From: JBBRLG01 sp038231495
GTDB lineage: Bacteria; Planctomycetota; Planctomycetia; Gemmatales; Gemmataceae
Assembly (NCBI GenBank): GCA_038231495.1
Contig: JBBRLG010000036.1
Span: 1 to 23,915 of the forward strand
DNA: 23,915 nucleotides
Direction: 5' to 3'
Shown: positions 8,468 to 15,607 of the stretch, piece by piece
How positions within the stretch are numbered: position 1 is the first letter of the stretch
Layout: each line of letters starts with the position of its first letter
Notes under the pieces: model-generated
Databases searched by the model: none
Told to the model about the DNA's origin: nothing
Seen by the model: the letters and a program-made list of their open reading frames with translations, nothing else
Translations under genes and position numbers: made by a program

Positions 8468-8495
8468 ATTATACGCCTTCTTTCGGGAGTGTCTG
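8468..8495 (-). promoter_or_regulatory. Probable korA promoter
   Basis: On the minus strand, TATAAT (8468-8473) is a perfect -10 box. A 16-bp spacer precedes it, with CAGACA (8490-8495) as a weak -35 box, 4 of 6 consensus matches. The leader to the korA ATG is about 87 nt. It lies just downstream of the 36-bp palindrome that separates it from the upstream CBS gene. Confidence 0.5.
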
Positions 8496-8509
8496 CGGAT
8501 TCGGCGTTT

Positions 8510-8545
8510 TGCCGCTTGCGGCTGAGCGCTCAGCCGCAAGCGGCA
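8510..8545. repeat. Perfect 36-bp GC palindrome
   Basis: TGCCGCTTGCGGCTGAGC is followed directly by its exact reverse complement. It sits 8 bp beyond the stop of the CBS gene at 8554 and just upstream of the korA promoter. It belongs to a dispersed family with copies at 9292, 17146 and 20107. Confidence 0.9.
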
Positions 8546-8553
8546 GGTGGGCG

Positions 8554-9021
8554 TCACGCCCCTTCGGCCTCCCGTGGGAACGTGCCGGCTTCGGGCGGCA
8601 TGTTGTAGATCGTGCCCGGAAAGTGCTCGACCAAATAATGGACGATGCGCTTCACCGACAGCACGCCGACGGGTTTGCCCGTTTCGCCGATCACCGGCAA
8701 GTGACGGTAGCCGCCCTCCTCCATGCGGCGCACGGCGGCGCTGATCGATTCTTTTTCATCGACGACGACCGGGGTGGGCGTCATGTAGACCGACACGGGC
8801 GCGGTCAGGGGCAGCCCCGCGGCGAGGACGCGGCGCATCAGGTCGCGCTCGGTGAAGACGCCGACGAGCTTGCCGTCCTTGCACACGAGCAGACAGCCGA
8901 TCTCGTGTTCGCGCATGAGTTCCACGGCCTCGGCGACCGGCTGGTCGGGGCCGATGTGGCGGGGGGGCGTCGGGAAGAGTCGAGAGATGCACTCGACCTT
9001 GAGGTTGCGTGCCAATTCCAT
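8554..9021 (-). CDS. Two-CBS-domain protein upstream of korA
   Basis: This 155-residue protein is made almost entirely of two CBS domains, at about residues 8-70 and 77-137. Landmarks are EIGCLLVCKDGKLVGVFTERDLM, VSVYMTPTP and EEGGYRHLPVIGETGKPVGVLSVKRIV. It shares those landmarks with the CBS protein at 4511-5026 but lacks the zinc ribbon. CBS pairs typically bind AMP, ATP or related ligands. The ATG at 9021 has no convincing Shine-Dalgarno sequence. It is the first gene of the minus-strand block CBS-korA-korB-CBS and is divergent from the lut operon. Linkage to KorAB suggests, but does not prove, a regulatory role. Confidence 0.85.
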   Translation of the reverse strand: MELARNLKVECISRLFPTPPRHIGPDQPVAEAVELMREHEIGCLLVCKDGKLVGVFTERDLMRRVLAAGLPLTAPVSVYMTPTPVVVDEKESISAAVRRMEEGGYRHLPVIGETGKPVGVLSVKRIVHYLVEHFPGTIYNMPPEAGTFPREAEGA

Positions 9022-9360
9022 GATGAGGAATTCACTCGCTTTCGCCGGCGAAAAAGCCGGACCGACCGGGCGGCACCCGCGGCCGAGAAAAAGTCTCGCC
9101 CGCTTTCGCGACCGCCACTTCTGTTAGAATAGCATCCGCCGTTGCGGATGACCGTGAAAAGGTTTCGCCGCGCCCGCGCTTCAAGCCGACCGTGGCCCGC
9201 GCGAACGGGTAAGGTTGGTGTATCCGGTACAGGACTCCCCGGACAGATTCTCGGCAAAGCCGGACCAACCGGCAAGGGCTGCCCCCAAGGATTGCCGCTT
9301 GCGGCTGAGCGCTCCGGAGCGCTCAGCCGCAAGCGGCAAAGACGGAATGAGGACGATCGC
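9022..9360. other. Divergent intergenic region, lut leader
   Basis: This 339-bp region separates the CBS gene from lutA. It holds an extended -10 element (TG at 9122-9123, then TAGAAT at 9125-9130) on the plus strand without a clear -35 box, giving a leader of about 220 nt. It also contains a weaker inverted repeat, GGTTGGT (9213-9219) with ACCAACC (9264-9270), and then the perfect palindrome at 9292-9339. The lutA ribosome binding site follows at 9349-9353. Confidence 0.45.
9292..9339. repeat. Perfect 48-bp GC palindrome in lut leader
   Basis: The two 24-nt arms are exact reverse complements (TTGCCGCTTGCGGCTGAGCG, CTCC at the centre, then the mirror). It is the same family as the copy at 8510. 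It ends 9 bp before the lutA ribosome binding site, so in mRNA it would form a very stable hairpin just upstream of translation initiation. Confidence 0.9.
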
Positions 9361-10077
9361 TTGAAAGTATCCTTGTTGATAACCTGTCTCGGCGACGCCC
9401 TCTTCCCCGACGCCGGCGTCGCCACGGTGCGGCTCTTACGGCGGCTGGGCGCCGCGGTCGATTTTCCCGCCGCGCAAACGTGCTGCGGCCAGCCGCACTT
9501 CAACAGCGGCTACCACGACGACGCCCGCGAGCTGGCCCGACACACGATCCGCGCCTTCGCCGACAGCGCCTGTGTCGTCGCGCCGTCCGGCTCCTGCGCC
9601 GCGATGGTCAAGCTCGAATACCCGGAGCTGTTCCACGACGACCCGGTCTGGCGCCGCAAGGCCGAAGCGCTGGCGCAAAAGACCCACGAGCTGTCCGCCT
9701 TCCTGGTAAACGTGCTCGGCGTCGAGGACGTGGGCGCGCGCTTCGAGGGCCGGGTGACGTATCATAAGGCCTGTCACCTGCGCGGCCTGAACGTCGTGAC
9801 GGAACCCGAACGCCTGCTGCGCAACGTGCGCGGCCTGGAATACGTGCCGTTGGAGCGCGCCGACGAGTGCTGCGGTTTCGGCGGCTCGTTCTCGGTGCGC
9901 TTCCCCGGCATCAGCGGCGCGATGGTGCAAGACAAGGCGGCGTTTATCGAACAAGCGAACGTGGGTGCCGTCGTCGCCACGGACGCCGGCTGTCTGATGA
10001 ACATAGCCGGCTGTCTGCGGCGGCGCGGCAGCGCGGTGCGCGTGCTACACCTGGCTGAACTTCTGGAGAAGACCTGA
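9361..10077 (+). CDS. lutA: LutA-type (Fe-S) oxidoreductase subunit
   Basis: This 238-residue protein matches the LutA/YkgE family, a CCG-domain subunit of the LutABC L-lactate oxidation complex. The start TTG at 9361 has GAGGA at 9349-9353 and gives the family's usual N-terminus (LITCLGDALFPDAG). Longer frames upstream run through the palindrome and are rejected. The two cysteine-rich CCG motifs are QTCCGQPHFNSGY (Cys41-Cys42) and DECCGFGGSF (Cys170-Cys171), which hold an Fe-S cluster in this family. KACHLRGL precedes the second motif. Its stop overlaps the ATG of the membrane protein by one base (TGATG), so translation is coupled. Substrate may be lactate, glycolate or another 2-hydroxyacid. 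Confidence 0.9.
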   Translation: MKVSLLITCLGDALFPDAGVATVRLLRRLGAAVDFPAAQTCCGQPHFNSGYHDDARELARHTIRAFADSACVVAPSGSCAAMVKLEYPELFHDDPVWRRKAEALAQKTHELSAFLVNVLGVEDVGARFEGRVTYHKACHLRGLNVVTEPERLLRNVRGLEYVPLERADECCGFGGSFSVRFPGISGAMVQDKAAFIEQANVGAVVATDAGCLMNIAGCLRRRGSAVRVLHLAELLEKT

Positions 10078-11084
10078 TGGACGACCTCCGCATCACGTCC
10101 GAGGCGAACGACCCAGTCCCGACGCTGCGCTCCGTCGCGGAAACCGGCATCCAAACGCCGCCCCGGCCGTTGTCGCCGCCGGCCGACCCGAGCTTGCAGC
10201 GGGACCGCGAACACCTGGATACGTTGTCGGCCTTTCACTACATCTTGTGCGGGCTGCAATGTCTGGGCCTGGTGATGATGCCGCTGTACGCCGTGTACAT
10301 TTACTTTGTGTTTATTTCCAACGCGCTGCCGTTGGGCTCGAGTCCATTTCCGCCCGAGGCCGGCTGGATCATCGAAGGGTTCCTGGGCGTCTTCTTCTTT
10401 CTCACCGTCGTCTGGGCGGTCTGCTTGGGGCTAACCGGCCGCGACCTGCGGCGGCGGCAACACCCGACGTTTTGCTTTGTCATTGCTTGCATTCAATGCA
10501 TTCACGTGCCACTCGGCACGCTCCTGGGCATCTTCACGATCCTCGTGTTGCAGCGCGAATCGGTCAAGGAGCGGTTCCGCACCGGCGAACCCGTGCCCGC
10601 CCCGGAAGACGAAGGGCCGCGCTTGCACCCTTACGAGGAGCGCCGGAAAGATAGGCAGTGGCTGAGCATGTTGTCGATCTGTCACTTCGTGCTGGCCGGC
10701 TTTCTGTCGCTATTCGGCGTCCTTGGGGTGATTTACCTGATGCTGGGCATATTCATGCTCACCACGCCGCCGCCGCCGCAACGGCCGGGCGGCCCGCCGC
10801 CGCCGCCCTTCGTGATCCTGGGCTGGATCATGATCGGGCTTGCCACCTTCCTGTTCGTGCTGTTCTACGGCCAGGCGCTCATGGCCGGCCTGACCGGCTA
10901 TTACATTCGCAAGCGCAAGCGCTGGAAGTTCTGCCTGGTGGGGGCCGGCGTCGAATGCCTCAACGCGCCGTTCGGCATGATCTTGTGTGGCTTCACCGTG
11001 TTCGTGCTGATGCGGGAGTCGGTTCGGGACCTTTTCAAGCACGGCGAGCCGCTGGCGACGACGACGGACGAGGATTACGTGTGA
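10077..11084 (+). CDS. Internally duplicated membrane protein between lutA and lutB
   Basis: This 335-residue protein of unrecognised family has a hydrophilic N-terminus (residues 1-45) and two similar halves (about 45-175 and 188-325). Each half has about three hydrophobic segments and ends in a shared motif: VLQRESVKERFRTGEP in the first and VLMRESVRDLFKHGEP in the second. FTIL.LQRES also aligns with FTVFVLMRES, and HVPLGTLLGIFT with NAPFGMILCGFT. A Pro-rich loop (about 233-246) interrupts the second half. It overlaps lutA by 1 bp and lutB by 4 bp (GTGA), so it is a true operon member. It could anchor the LutAB complex or transport substrate, but nothing in the sequence proves either. Confidence 0.8.
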   Translation: MDDLRITSEANDPVPTLRSVAETGIQTPPRPLSPPADPSLQRDREHLDTLSAFHYILCGLQCLGLVMMPLYAVYIYFVFISNALPLGSSPFPPEAGWIIEGFLGVFFFLTVVWAVCLGLTGRDLRRRQHPTFCFVIACIQCIHVPLGTLLGIFTILVLQRESVKERFRTGEPVPAPEDEGPRLHPYEERRKDRQWLSMLSICHFVLAGFLSLFGVLGVIYLMLGIFMLTTPPPPQRPGGPPPPPFVILGWIMIGLATFLFVLFYGQALMAGLTGYYIRKRKRWKFCLVGAGVECLNAPFGMILCGFTVFVLMRESVRDLFKHGEPLATTTDEDYV

Positions 11085-12526
11085 CCGCGACGCCAACCCC
11101 CTACGCGCGCCACGAGCACCACGACTTTGCGGGCGCCAGCCGCGAGGCGCTGGGCGACGTGCCGTTGCAGGCCGCGCTGGTGCGGCTGACCGACACCCTG
11201 CTGGCCGGCAACCGCCGCGGCTTCGCGGCCCTGGCCGACAGCGGCCAACTCCGCGACCACGCCAAGCGCGTCAAGGAACACACCCTCGCCCACCTCGACA
11301 CCTACCTCGAACAACTCGAAGCGTCGGTCCTGCGCGTCGGCGGCCACGTCCACTGGGCGGCGACGGCGGCCGACGCCCGCCAGATCATCCTCGACATTGC
11401 GCAAAAGGCGAACTGTCGCCGGGTCGTCAAATCGAAGTCGATGACGACGGAGGAAATCCACCTCAACCCGGCCCTGGAACAAGCCGGCCTGGAGGTGACG
11501 GAAACGGACTTCGGCGAGTTCATCATCCAGCTGGCGGGCGAACGGCCGTCGCACATTGTCGCGCCGGCGGTCCACCACACACGCGAGAGCATCGCGCGCC
11601 TGCTGTCGGCACACACCGGCGTCAACGTGCCGGACGACCCGCCGTCGCTGGCGGGGTTGGGCCGCAAGGTGCTGCGCGAGAAGTTCGCGCAAGCCGACCT
11701 CGGCATCAGCGGCGCGAACTTCGCGGTGGCCGAGACGGGCACGATTGTGTTGATTTCCAACGAGGGCAACGCCCGGCTAACGACGACGTGCCCGCGCGTC
11801 CACGTCGCGCTCATGGGCATGGAAAAAGTGATCCCGCGCTGGACGGACTTGCCGGTGTTCCTCAAGCTGCTGGCCCGCGCCGCCACGGGGCAAACGCTGT
11901 CGGTGTACACGACGCTGATAACCGGCCCGCGCCGCCCCGGCGAGTTGGACGGGCCGGAGGAGTTCCACCTGGTGCTGCTGGACAACGGCCGGTCGCGCGT
12001 GTTGGCGACGCCGTTCCGCGAGAGCTTGCAGTGCATCCGCTGCGGGGCGTGTTTGAACGCTTGCCCGGTGTACCGGCGGATCGGCGGCCACGCTTACGGC
12101 GGCGTCTATTCGGGGCCGATCGGCAGCATCCTGACGCCCCTGTACGACAGCGTGGCCGACAACCCGGACCTGCCGCACGCCTCGTCGCTGTGCGGCGCGT
12201 GCCAGGCGGCGTGCCCGGTCAAAATTAACATTCCGCACATGTTAATTGGTTTGCGCGAGTTACAGCATCATCCGCAGCGGGTGCGTTCGAGCCGCACCCG
12301 GCACGCAATTCCGTGGGAGCGGCTGGCGTACACGGCGTGGAAGGAAGTGTTAAAACGGCCGTGGCTGTACCGCACGGCGTTACGGCTATCGCGCTGGTTG
12401 GTGCGCCCGTTCGCGCGCGAAGGCTGGTTGAGTAAGCTACCGGGGCCGGGTGCCGGCTGGACCGAGTCACGCGACTTCCCGGCACCGGCGCAGCGCTCCT
12501 TCCGGGAGCGGTGGGAGGAGGTTTAA
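11081..12526 (+). CDS. lutB: LutB-type iron-sulfur protein
   Basis: This 481-residue protein matches LutB, the Fe-S subunit of the lactate oxidation complex. Residues about 60-290 form the LUD domain (RRVVKSKSMTTEEIHLN, GISGANFAVAETGTIVLISNEGN). The 4Fe-4S ligands follow in CIRCGACLNACPVYR (Cys318, 321, 324, 328) and CGACQAACPVKI (Cys371, 374, 378). The C-terminal 90 residues resemble the DUF3390 extension. The GTG start at 11081 overlaps the upstream stop by 4 bp and has GAGGA about 7 bp before it; a longer in-frame start at 10658 lies within the membrane-protein gene and is a shadow. Length is normal. No lutC follows: the next gene is an unrelated GNAT on the other strand. Confidence 0.93.
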   Translation: MTATPTPYARHEHHDFAGASREALGDVPLQAALVRLTDTLLAGNRRGFAALADSGQLRDHAKRVKEHTLAHLDTYLEQLEASVLRVGGHVHWAATAADARQIILDIAQKANCRRVVKSKSMTTEEIHLNPALEQAGLEVTETDFGEFIIQLAGERPSHIVAPAVHHTRESIARLLSAHTGVNVPDDPPSLAGLGRKVLREKFAQADLGISGANFAVAETGTIVLISNEGNARLTTTCPRVHVALMGMEKVIPRWTDLPVFLKLLARAATGQTLSVYTTLITGPRRPGELDGPEEFHLVLLDNGRSRVLATPFRESLQCIRCGACLNACPVYRRIGGHAYGGVYSGPIGSILTPLYDSVADNPDLPHASSLCGACQAACPVKINIPHMLIGLRELQHHPQRVRSSRTRHAIPWERLAYTAWKEVLKRPWLYRTALRLSRWLVRPFAREGWLSKLPGPGAGWTESRDFPAPAQRSFRERWEEV

Positions 12527-12559
12527 TCCACGGAAACCACGGAAAACAGGCAAGAAGAA

Positions 12560-13126
12560 TCAAATCTGGCCGGTAGCGATGGCCAGATTCTTGGCCATGA
12601 CAATGTACGGCTCGTTGTTCTCCTGAGGGTCGGGAAAAGGCGTGTCCGGGTTTAGTTTGACAAACCCGCACTTTTCGTACAGGGCAATGGCCCTTTGGTT
12701 GGTCAGGTAAACGTCTAGAAAAAGGTATTCCGACCACGCCGGCACACTACGAGAGATAAGCACGGCTTCCGCGATCAGATGCTGAACGATGCTGAACCCG
12801 TGCCCGCGCTTTTGAAATGCGGGATTCACCGCCAACAGCGGAATATAAGTGTGAGGCTTCCCTTCTGTAAAACGTTCGTATTCGTTGCACAAATCCAGCG
12901 TGCCGAACCCGACGGTGTTGCCTTCCGGATCTCGGTACAGGTAGATCAGACATAAACGGCTGACACCATTCATTGTCCGATTCGGAATGTCGGTTTGGAG
13001 GAGGCGTTTGACCTGTCCTTCGTAAAACGGGTCGTCCGCGAAGGGCCAGCCGAGAAGTGCCTCGTAGTCAGGCTTACCCGGGAAGGTCAGGACCGGGGTA
13101 AGGGGGATTGGCGGAGGGGTGGACAT
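12560..13126 (-). CDS. GNAT-family N-acetyltransferase
   Basis: This 188-residue protein has a GNAT fold in the region of about residues 70-160. The strand IPLLAVNPAFQKRGHGFSIVQHLIAEA carries the acetyl-CoA pyrophosphate loop in the Q-K-R-G-H-G form, and LFLDVYLTNQRAIALYEKCGF matches motif B with the typical N..A..LY..CGF. The N-terminal 60 residues are family-variable, and the C-terminus (PYIVMAKNL) completes the domain. Substrate is not identifiable. ATG at 13126 lacks a strong Shine-Dalgarno and follows a predicted terminator by only about 10 nt. It converges on lutB with 33 bp between the stops. Confidence 0.8.
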   Translation of the reverse strand: MSTPPPIPLTPVLTFPGKPDYEALLGWPFADDPFYEGQVKRLLQTDIPNRTMNGVSRLCLIYLYRDPEGNTVGFGTLDLCNEYERFTEGKPHTYIPLLAVNPAFQKRGHGFSIVQHLIAEAVLISRSVPAWSEYLFLDVYLTNQRAIALYEKCGFVKLNPDTPFPDPQENNEPYIVMAKNLAIATGQI

Positions 13127-13135
13127 GGGCCGCTC

Positions 13136-13171
13136 AAAAAACGGTTGGGGAGGGCAGAAATCCTCCCCAAC
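13136..13171 (-). terminator. Intrinsic terminator before the GNAT gene
   Basis: On the minus strand, GTTGGGGAGG (13162-13171) pairs perfectly with CCTCCCCAAC (13144-13153) across an 8-nt loop. The stem is followed by CG and then six Ts (13136-13141). This is a classical Rho-independent terminator for the unknown gene at 13178-13711. The T-run ends about 10 nt before the GNAT start codon. Confidence 0.75.
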
Positions 13172-13177
13172 TTGGGA

Positions 13178-13711
13178 TTACACCTTTTGCTGTTGCTTGA
13201 AAAGGACCAGTTGATCGGGGTCCGTCGGGAGCCAGTCATTCGGCAGTGGGGGAAGTTGACCGAGTCGCTGTTCGATTTGGCGCTCGGTCGCTTCGGGCAA
13301 TTTCACGCGGGGGGCCGGGCCGACCGCCAACCGGGGCGAAACCCAGTGAGCCAGTTGGTATTCGAGACTCCTGATGAAGCGGTGGAGTCGATTCAGATCG
13401 TCCAGAGAGTAACAGCGACCTTCCAGCGCCCGGCCACTGTCGGCACATTTTTTGGCGCCCTCTAGGAGCAGCTTCGCATCCTGTTTCAGCAAATGTTCCA
13501 CGTCCGAGTTGAAGGCGATTTCGCCTTTGAAGACGGCCCGCGCCCAATGGCCCACGTACTCCAGCAACTCGTCACACAATTTGACGTAGTGGTTAATCCT
13601 CTCCTCCAACGTGCTGCATATCATGCCTTCGTTGTTATCGCACCGGCTCTGCCGGTTGGTCAAGTCGTCGGTAAAACGACGCACAGCGGGCAAGTCGAGG
13701 ATTCCTGGCAT
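13178..13711 (-). CDS. Unknown protein, mostly helical
   Basis: This 177-residue protein does not belong to any family I recognise. It appears alpha-helical and soluble: ERINHYVKLCDELLEYVGHWARAVF, then VEHLLKQDAKLLLEGAKKCADSGRAL, then DDLNRLHRFIRSLEYQLAHWV, followed by a Pro-rich, disordered-looking tail. It has five Cys residues, none in a CxxC pair. The ATG at 13711 is chosen because GAGGAAG lies just upstream; the alternative TTG at 13738 has no Shine-Dalgarno sequence. A promoter with an extended -10 box lies at 13778-13786 and a terminator follows the gene. Composition is less GC-extreme than its neighbours. It is probably transcribed alone. Confidence 0.65.
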   Translation of the reverse strand: MPGILDLPAVRRFTDDLTNRQSRCDNNEGMICSTLEERINHYVKLCDELLEYVGHWARAVFKGEIAFNSDVEHLLKQDAKLLLEGAKKCADSGRALEGRCYSLDDLNRLHRFIRSLEYQLAHWVSPRLAVGPAPRVKLPEATERQIEQRLGQLPPLPNDWLPTDPDQLVLFKQQQKV

Positions 13712-13777
13712 CTCTTCCTCATTAAATCTTTTTGACAAAGGAAATCGGGAGTGAACCCCGTGCCGGATTGCTTGTTA

Positions 13778-13786
13778 AGTATACCA
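13778..13786 (-). promoter_or_regulatory. Extended -10 promoter of the unknown gene
   Basis: On the minus strand the sequence TGGTATACT (-10 box TATACT at 13778-13783, extended by TGG) lies about 65 bp before the ATG at 13711. No good -35 box is visible. Confidence 0.4.
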
Positions 13787-13826
13787 GCACTGCCCCCAAT
13801 TTTCCAGAAGCCCTCCTGCTTCGTAC

Positions 13827-15464
13827 TTAGCGAATCTTCGCCTGGAAGCGGACGATGCCAGTCGATCCCGGCTGCAACGTGCCGGTGATCTCCCACCGCA
13901 AAATCGTCGATCCCGCCTCGTTTGCCTGCGTCGTGAAGACGGCGTTGCGGTCCGACACGGCACTGCCCGCGACGTACTCCAACCGCGTCGTCAGGCTGTC
14001 CGAGACGGCCACGTCCGTAATCGGCCGGCCGCCCTGGTTGCTGTAACGCAGCGTGAACGTCACCACGTCGCCGATCTGGGCCGCTTGCTTGTCCGCCCAT
14101 TTGCACAACACCAGCGGCCGGTCCGGCAGCACGATCGGGCCTTCCTCGCAGCAGACCGTCAGGTCGCGCGTCTCGGCCGTCGCCTTGATGACCTGCGGGC
14201 CGTTCTCGATGCGGCCCACGACCGACGTGCCGACCACCTGCTCGGTGCCGCTCACGCCCTCGTGCCGGCTCAGGTCGCGGGCGAACTCCACCTGCTTGTA
14301 CAGGCGCGTCCGCTCGACCTCTTTCAGCTGTTGCACGTTGCGCGTGCCCAGCAGGCCGGCCAGGCCCAGTTCCACCTCGCGGGCTTCCAGCACGGCGACC
14401 GATTGCAGCCGGCCCACGCCCTGTGTGACCTGAGCGCCGGATGTTCTTTGGCGGGCCTGCACGGCCTTGAGCTGGTCGTATTGCTCCTTCAGCAGCGGCG
14501 GTGTCTTCGAGAACAGCTGTTCCTGGGCACGCACGCCGCGGGTGTCGTCGATGCGCACCACGTTGTCGTAGCGGCCCAACGGCAAGACATGGCGCACCAC
14601 GCCGAAGCGCGGCACGCACAGGCACACGCGGTTCGAGGGCACGACGCTGCGCCGGCCCTGCGCGTCGGTGTATTCCGCAACGGTGTCCTGCGGGTCGAGG
14701 CCGTGCAAGTGGCCGTCAGGGCCGATCGCCGCCCGCGCGCCGCGGTCGCCGCCGTCGCGGATGCACTCGTCGTCCAGCGGCTTTGGCCCGGCGATCGGGT
14801 CGAACAGGTGCGTCGCGACCGGCACGCACGGCGGTTGCGTCGGCCAGGGCAATCCCTTTTCGCCGGGCTGCAGGATCGTGCCCGGCACGTTCTCCCGCGC
14901 CGCCTCCGTTGGCGTCAGTTGCCTTTCGCCGAAGCGGACCACGAGGACGGGCCGGCCCAGTGCCAGCGCCTCCTGGAACGGGTCGCGGTCGGGCGGCACG
15001 TCGTATTCCAGGAGTTGGTCCGGCACGGTAGCCTGGGGCACGGCCTTGTCCGTATTTTCGATAAAATAGACCTTTGTTACCAGTGAACCGGCGAGTGCCT
15101 GTTCAATGTCGTCCCGGCTCAACGTGACGCTGACGGGGTAGGCGTCGGCGGTGGTGCGTGGCGGCAGGGTCAGGGTGCCGCAGACCTGCAAGGTCGGGTA
15201 CAGCGCGGCGTCGGCGTGCTGGGGCAGGTTGCCGAGCCGGACACGGTAGCTGTAGCCGGGCCGCAAGCCGACCGCGACCGGGGCGTCGTGGGTGGTGCCC
15301 TGGGGATTGCCCTGGAAGAACGTGGCCCGCATCCCTTGCGGCCCGTTCAAGCGGACGTAGAGCAAGGGCGTCGGCCCGCGCTGTGGCAGCGGCGGCCCCT
15401 GGGCGAGGGCTGGTCCGCAGACGGGGGCCAGGAGCAGCAGGAAGAGAAGCGTGCGGATTTTCAT
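13827..15464 (-). CDS. Exported DUF11-domain protein
   Basis: This 545-residue protein has a signal peptide (MKIRTLLFLLLLAPVCGPALA, probable cleavage after ALA). Residues about 33-185 form a domain also found in the upstream gene, with PGYSYRVRLGNLP, LYPTLQVCG, VSVTLSRDDIEQALAGSLVTKVYF and PVLVVRFG. A helical, Gln/Arg-rich middle region follows at about 310-410. The C-terminus (about 445-545) is a DUF11/conserved-repeat beta-sandwich: IGDVVTFTLRYSNQGGRPITDVAVSDSLTTRLEYV. It is likely a secreted or envelope protein, possibly structural. The start at 15464 has only a weak Shine-Dalgarno. It lies downstream of a related lipoprotein gene, with a heptamer-repeat palindrome between. Confidence 0.8.
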   Translation of the reverse strand: MKIRTLLFLLLLAPVCGPALAQGPPLPQRGPTPLLYVRLNGPQGMRATFFQGNPQGTTHDAPVAVGLRPGYSYRVRLGNLPQHADAALYPTLQVCGTLTLPPRTTADAYPVSVTLSRDDIEQALAGSLVTKVYFIENTDKAVPQATVPDQLLEYDVPPDRDPFQEALALGRPVLVVRFGERQLTPTEAARENVPGTILQPGEKGLPWPTQPPCVPVATHLFDPIAGPKPLDDECIRDGGDRGARAAIGPDGHLHGLDPQDTVAEYTDAQGRRSVVPSNRVCLCVPRFGVVRHVLPLGRYDNVVRIDDTRGVRAQEQLFSKTPPLLKEQYDQLKAVQARQRTSGAQVTQGVGRLQSVAVLEAREVELGLAGLLGTRNVQQLKEVERTRLYKQVEFARDLSRHEGVSGTEQVVGTSVVGRIENGPQVIKATAETRDLTVCCEEGPIVLPDRPLVLCKWADKQAAQIGDVVTFTLRYSNQGGRPITDVAVSDSLTTRLEYVAGSAVSDRNAVFTTQANEAGSTILRWEITGTLQPGSTGIVRFQAKIR

Positions 15465-15483
15465 GGATACCGCCCGTAAAAAA

Positions 15484-15600
15484 CGGGTGTCGGGTGTCGG
15501 GCGTCGGGGGTCGGAAAAGAGGAGAACAAAATAGCTGTTAGCTCTCAGCTATTAGCTCTTAGCCATTTTCCGACACCCGACACCCGACACCCGACACCCG
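15484..15600. repeat. Inverted heptamer-repeat element
   Basis: The left arm (15484-15518) is built from GGGTGTC-type heptamers. The right arm (15566-15600) is its reverse complement at 33 of 35 positions. The 47-nt centre contains a second short repeat, AGCTGTTAGCTCTCAGCTATTAGCTCTTAGC-like, based on TTAGCTC units. It fills most of the gap between two paralogous genes. Confidence 0.8.
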
Positions 15601-15607
15601 ATCCTCA

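Noticed and set aside
8510..8545. GC palindromes as intrinsic terminators
   Set aside because: None of the four copies has a T-tract on either strand.
9142..9360. Longer N-terminus for LutA
   Set aside because: It would translate the promoter region and the palindrome; TTG 9361 has a Shine-Dalgarno sequence and gives the normal family length.
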